This document shows positions 60,305 through 64,000 of a DNA stretch of 64,000 nt, piece after piece. Origin of the DNA: an uncultured Mollicutes bacterium (GTDB taxonomy: Bacteria; Bacillota_I; Bacilli_A; RFN20; CAG-288); the NCBI GenBank assembly GCA_900539865.1, contig UQDS01000007.1:1-64000 (forward strand). The letters are read 5' to 3'. The position numbers and the translations under genes were made by a program. The notes under the pieces were generated by a model. The model was not told the origin of the DNA. It did not search any database and saw only the letters and a program-made list of their open reading frames with translations. Each line of letters begins with the position of its first letter. The stretch's first letter is position 1.

Positions 60305-62029
60305 TTATTGTTTCTTTTTCTTCGCTAATTTTTTGGCGGCTTTCTCTTCTCTTTTTCTTTGTTTCATAGCTTCTTTTGCTAAATATTTTTGATTCTCTAC
60401 TTCAAAATCGAGACCTTTTTTATTGCAGTGATCTTTCAAATCAAGGATACGGTTTTCTTCTCTTTCTATTCTCAATTTTTCTTCTTCTTGTTGCGCGAGA
60501 ATCTCGGGATCGATCCATTCTTTACCTTCAGCCAAGCACTTTTCTTTTTTTCTAGCTATAATTTGCTGGTTAATTTGTGACATCTTCTTCTCTACATCAA
60601 CAAATGGTAACGTCACTATTGCTAAAACGGCTAGAATCACATCGAAGAGATAGAAACTCATAACGATGAAGTTGATGACTTCATTTGAAGGGGTAACGCC
60701 TTCCGCGTCAACAAAACCGCGTTGCAATAATCCGGATTCATATCCGCCTGCAAAAGGAGCGTAAATGATGTTTTGGATAGCAAATACAATACCTGTGCCA
60801 ATTAATCCTTCTAATCTATAACCGGTTTTTGCTTCAATGCTGTCAAAGGCATAATAAAGAAGAGTGATAAACACGTAAGAATTTGGAATCATACCTAAAT
60901 TGCGTAAGAATCCAGCACCGATAGCGATATACATGTTAGAAGGGAAAATCCATCCTAATACAGATCCTACTAAAACACAGATATAGCCAGCAATAGTTAC
61001 ATTTTTAATGCCGAATTTCTTTGCTAAAGGATATATAGCAATTGCACCAATTCCGACAGGAAAACCAGCAGCAATCATATATAACGTATACATGATTGGA
61101 TTATTCTCACCATCTAAAAGAAATTTGATATAAAAATATTGAACATTACCACCTTTGAAATAATCACAAATACCAATCATCGTCATGATTAAGGTGACAA
61201 TGACAAAATATTTATTTGTGAAGAGGGCCTTTAGCTGTTTGCTGATGGGTATTTTATTGACGTTTTCTTCTCCATCGTCTTTTGTATCGTCTTCAATAAT
61301 TCTTTCTTTGGTGTAATAAAATTCCATGAAGATCAGCGGGATGGAGACGACAGACAAGGATATCATCAAAATAGCGTAACCATTGATGTCTTTTTCTAAC
61401 CAAAATGGCAACACGACATTGTTGACTAATAAGCCGATGATGATACCAGAAATAATAGTCCAACTGACTTTTCTAACAAAATTAAGTTGATATTTTTCCT
61501 TAGGAGAACGCGTTGAAACGGAAACGATATTGTCTCGGAAAATATTAAAGTATGTCACTGTCAAAACGTGATAAGTGATGAAGATTGTGAAAAAATAGAT
61601 CCAATAATTTTCGCCCATGGTTGAACCAGGGAATAAGAAAATCATAAAGCCACAGGCTAAAGTAATAAAACCAAAAATTAAGTAAAGAGGGCGGAAACGT
61701 CCGTATTTTGACTTACTTTTAGAAATGATAAATGAAATTAACAAACCAGATGCCACAGAAACAAGTCTAACTACAGTCATGATTATTTCGTAGATGTTTC
61801 CCATTTGTTTGATGGCATCAACATTTTCCGGCCCATAAATAAGTCCGGTTTGTTGTGTGAAGAATTTCTCCACAAGTGCGGCGATAGTATTGACCACAAA
61901 AATCAAACCTAACGGGCCAATTAAGTGGCCTAAAATTTTTTCTTTTTTTGAAACCGTTCTTGTTTGAATTTTGCTGTCGAAGAATTTGGAATCAAATAAA
62001 CTTCTTCTTTCCTTTTTTGCTTGCTCCAT
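60305..62029 (-). CDS. GPH-family sugar:cation symporter with a charged tail, second copy
   Basis: Protein of 574 aa with about 12 transmembrane segments and the GPH-type loop SKSKSKYGRFRPLYLIFG. After the last helix the tail (about 95 residues) contains LAEGKEWIDPE and CNKKGLDFEVE and ends in a Lys-rich run, as in the first transporter of this window (28148-30019). The ATG at 62029 is preceded by GGGGAG and follows the GH1 stop directly; the in-frame ATG at 62047 overlaps GH1. It probably imports the oligosaccharides used by the adjacent hydrolases. Confidence 0.85.
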   Translation of the reverse strand: MEQAKKERRSLFDSKFFDSKIQTRTVSKKEKILGHLIGPLGLIFVVNTIAALVEKFFTQQTGLIYGPENVDAIKQMGNIYEIIMTVVRLVSVASGLLISFIISKSKSKYGRFRPLYLIFGFITLACGFMIFLFPGSTMGENYWIYFFTIFITYHVLTVTYFNIFRDNIVSVSTRSPKEKYQLNFVRKVSWTIISGIIIGLLVNNVVLPFWLEKDINGYAILMISLSVVSIPLIFMEFYYTKERIIEDDTKDDGEENVNKIPISKQLKALFTNKYFVIVTLIMTMIGICDYFKGGNVQYFYIKFLLDGENNPIMYTLYMIAAGFPVGIGAIAIYPLAKKFGIKNVTIAGYICVLVGSVLGWIFPSNMYIAIGAGFLRNLGMIPNSYVFITLLYYAFDSIEAKTGYRLEGLIGTGIVFAIQNIIYAPFAGGYESGLLQRGFVDAEGVTPSNEVINFIVMSFYLFDVILAVLAIVTLPFVDVEKKMSQINQQIIARKKEKCLAEGKEWIDPEILAQQEEEKLRIEREENRILDLKDHCNKKGLDFEVENQKYLAKEAMKQRKREEKAAKKLAKKKKQ

Positions 62030-62030
62030 A

Positions 62031-63350
62031 TTATAAATTCTCCCCATTTGTTCTTATGATTTCGCTATAGTGATAACCGGATTTTTTGATTGTTCTTTCA
62101 TATGTTTGATAATTGACGTAAACCAAACCAAATCTTGGTTTATAACCTCTTTCCCACTCGAAGTTATCTAATAATGACCAATAGTGATATCCAAAGATAG
62201 GTATTCCATCATCAATTGCTCTTTTGACTTGGAAAATATATTCATCCATGAACATAATGCGATCGTCATCGTTTACTTTTTCATCGACCACTTTATCATA
62301 GGCTGCCATACCGTTTTCTGTAATCAATAGAGGAAGTTGATATCTTTCATATAAGAATCTTGCCGTCCAATAGAGCGATCGACCATCAATGACCCAGCCC
62401 ATGACAGTGGTGCGATATTTGGATAAATCGATTTTCTTAATTCCCCAAGTGGAGTAATTCATCGCCGTATAATTATTAAAGGCAATGAAATCAAAATCAG
62501 TTTGGATAGATTTAGCAAACTTATCACTGATATGATAGATGAGATAACCAGATGCTCCTTTTCCCAAAATTACAGGATCAAAATATAATCTATTATTCAT
62601 TAAACCATTGCCAGTTTCAAAAGATTTATCCCTTGCTTTTTCAATGCTTTGTGGATCATTTTCATCTTCAGGTATATATGCTCCAGCGCCCCAGGATAAA
62701 CCGACTTTGGGAACTTTTTTTGCATATTTTCTGATTGTATCAACAGAAACTTTATTTGCTTTCATAAAGTTTCTTAATAGGCGATTAAACCGGAAAACGA
62801 CGCGATTGTAAGGTGCGTGAATGCAAGTGAGATGTGCATTCATTAAAAAGCACTGCGGTTCATTAAAAGTCAACCAATAAGTTACTCGATCCGATAAAGC
62901 TTCGACCACTATTTTGGTATATTCTTCAAACAGAGGGACGATTTTTTCGTTTAACCATCCCTTGTATTTGCTTTGAATCCACTGCGGTAAATCCCAGTGA
63001 TACAAGGTGATAATCGGCTCAATCCCCGCTTGTAACAATTCATCTACTAAACTGCTATAAAAAGCGATACCTTTCTCATTGATTTTTCCTTCTTCTGGCA
63101 TAATTCTTGGCCAAGAGATAGAGAAACGATAGGATTTAACACCGAGTTTCTTCATGATAGCTACATCTTCTTTATAGCGGTGATAATGGTCACAAGCATT
63201 ATGACAATTTTCACCAGTTTTAATTTTCTTTTCTTTCGCTACATCCCAAATGCTAGGTGCTTTCCCATCTTCTAAATACGCGCCTTCAATTTGTGCTGCT
63301 GCGGTAGATACACCCCACAAAAAGTCTTTAGGAAATCCTTTCATAATCAT
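62031..63350 (-). CDS. GH1 beta-glucosidase
   Basis: Retaining exo-glycosidase of 439 aa, typical GH1 length. The general acid/base Glu is in WLTFNEPQCF and the nucleophile Glu in LLITENGMAA. FLWGVSTAAAQIEG is the GH1 N-terminal signature. No phospho-sugar-binding motif was evident, so it probably acts on unphosphorylated sugars, fitting import by the GPH symporter. GAGGAG precedes the ATG at 63350; other in-frame ATGs at 63362 and 63344 are possible. It overlaps the upstream GH2 gene by 23 bases. Confidence 0.93.
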   Translation of the reverse strand: MIMKGFPKDFLWGVSTAAAQIEGAYLEDGKAPSIWDVAKEKKIKTGENCHNACDHYHRYKEDVAIMKKLGVKSYRFSISWPRIMPEEGKINEKGIAFYSSLVDELLQAGIEPIITLYHWDLPQWIQSKYKGWLNEKIVPLFEEYTKIVVEALSDRVTYWLTFNEPQCFLMNAHLTCIHAPYNRVVFRFNRLLRNFMKANKVSVDTIRKYAKKVPKVGLSWGAGAYIPEDENDPQSIEKARDKSFETGNGLMNNRLYFDPVILGKGASGYLIYHISDKFAKSIQTDFDFIAFNNYTAMNYSTWGIKKIDLSKYRTTVMGWVIDGRSLYWTARFLYERYQLPLLITENGMAAYDKVVDEKVNDDDRIMFMDEYIFQVKRAIDDGIPIFGYHYWSLLDNFEWERGYKPRFGLVYVNYQTYERTIKKSGYHYSEIIRTNGENL

Positions 63351-64000
63351 TTTTCTCCTCAATGTCTATTTCTATTTCAACTCTTTTGATATTCTTACCA
63401 CGGAAACTAACAAAGCCCTTGCCAGCGTTATTAGAAGTGATAGCAAAACCAAGTTGTCCGCGGTAAGCATGATGTTGATATGAAAGATAATCTTCTTTAT
63501 TGTTTGATAATCCGCTTCCAAATGCCAGTAGAGTTAAATTGTTACTCAGTTCTATTTGAATCGCATCTTCATAGCAAGGCAATCGTTGATTGTCATTATT
63601 TCTTATTTCAAGATTACCAAAGATAATCTCGTTCTTTTTAAAATCAATATGCGTTGTAGATATATCGACATGGATGTGTGGATGATCGTCCTTCGAAGAT
63701 AATATCGAGTACATTATTTCTTCTTTATCTTTGGAAAGTGCGATTGCTTTTAACGTACCTTTTTCATGTTTTCCTTTAAATATTGCGACGCAATTTTTAA
63801 CTTTTTTTATGCCCAAACATTTTCCGTTTTGCAAAAGCTTAATATAGGGAGCGGCAGAATATACTTCTACTATCATCTTCTTCCCTTCATATCCTTGGAA
63901 GTTATAGCTTTCAATGGCATTTGTCATTTTCCACGCGGAAACTTTTGGAGTTTCACGATAATGATTTACGGGTCTCAAAGCGATAACAGGCTCCTTTTTT
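63328..64000 (-). CDS. partial GH2 beta-galactosidase-type enzyme (C-terminal part)
   Basis: The frame is open to the window edge, so the N-terminal part lies outside and this is a C-terminal fragment of about 224 residues. RPVNHYRETPKVSAWKMTN and VEVYSAAPYIKLLQNGKCLG are typical of the C-terminal DUF4982-like Ig domain of GH2 enzymes. A later beta domain with NLEIRNNDNQRLPCYEDAIQIEL follows. The in-frame TTG at 63978 is not a real start. It overlaps the start of GH1 and begins the glycan operon as far as visible. Confidence 0.78.
   Translation of the reverse strand, partial: KKEPVIALRPVNHYRETPKVSAWKMTNAIESYNFQGYEGKKMIVEVYSAAPYIKLLQNGKCLGIKKVKNCVAIFKGKHEKGTLKAIALSKDKEEIMYSILSSKDDHPHIHVDISTTHIDFKKNEIIFGNLEIRNNDNQRLPCYEDAIQIELSNNLTLLAFGSGLSNNKEDYLSYQHHAYRGQLGFAITSNNAGKGFVSFRGKNIKRVEIEIDIEEKNDYERIS

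Noticed and set aside
1..64000. TGA read as tryptophan
   Set aside because: Genes end properly at TGA (for example queH) and conserved tryptophans are coded by TGG.
63978..64000. Start of the GH2 gene at the in-frame TTG
   Set aside because: The frame stays open to the window edge and the sequence begins in the middle of a GH2 C-terminal domain, so the gene is truncated by the window.

Overview
The window is AT-rich, uses TGA as a stop and TGG for Trp (so not the Mycoplasma code), and has strong AGGAGG-type ribosome binding sites, lipobox lipoproteins, a SufCDSUB iron-sulfur operon and SufU instead of IscU. Together these suggest a low-GC Gram-positive (Firmicutes/Bacilli, Erysipelotrichia- or RF39-like), probably gut-associated given the glycoside hydrolase operons. 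The species cannot be named from the sequence.

Layout. 1-2909: queuosine tRNA modification (tgt, queA, queH). 2881-4444: convergent parB/parA. 4657-8812: two overlapping lipoproteins (one PrsA-like) and a HIT hydrolase. 8981-15461: sufCDSUB followed directly by mnmG. 15667-22686: an OST-HTH/LOTUS protein, a YhhN membrane protein, a phosphodiesterase, a TetR/C69 dipeptidase pair and DegV. 23344-23553: a small ferredoxin. 23827-32482: a leftward glycan operon (GH3, GPH transporter, esterase, SGNH hydrolase, GH78 rhamnosidase) with a divergent AraC regulator. 34027-39627: a restriction-modification island whose helicase-methylase gene is split by a one-base frameshift. 39951-45168: tRNA-Leu(UAG), a small membrane protein and two large prepilin-like proteins with beta-helix-type ectodomains. 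45239-49236: a lipoprotein, a TetR/membrane protein pair, a GNAT acetyltransferase and a coiled-coil protein. 49237-53174: a gene-poor stretch, a small accessory operon (coiled-coil protein, two membrane proteins, an XRE regulator) and tRNA-Arg(CCG). 53260-57332: a membrane protein, an Ig-like surface protein, tRNA-Leu(CAG) and relics of a serine recombinase and a WYL protein. 57333-64000: a second leftward glycan operon (GH2, GH1, GPH transporter, GH39, GH43), cut by the window end.

The most unusual signal is at 40571-45168. Two paralogous prepilin-like surface proteins share a 5' leader element placed 10 bases after each -10 box, and one of the two promoters has nine consecutive G residues filling the end of its 17-base spacer. 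That is the classic arrangement for slipped-strand phase variation. Other points of interest are orphan copies of the sequences that follow two tRNA-Leu genes, placed at the edges of accessory islands; a bacterial tandem LOTUS protein; two candidate leaderless genes (parA and the YhhN gene); and sugar transporters with shared charged C-terminal tails.
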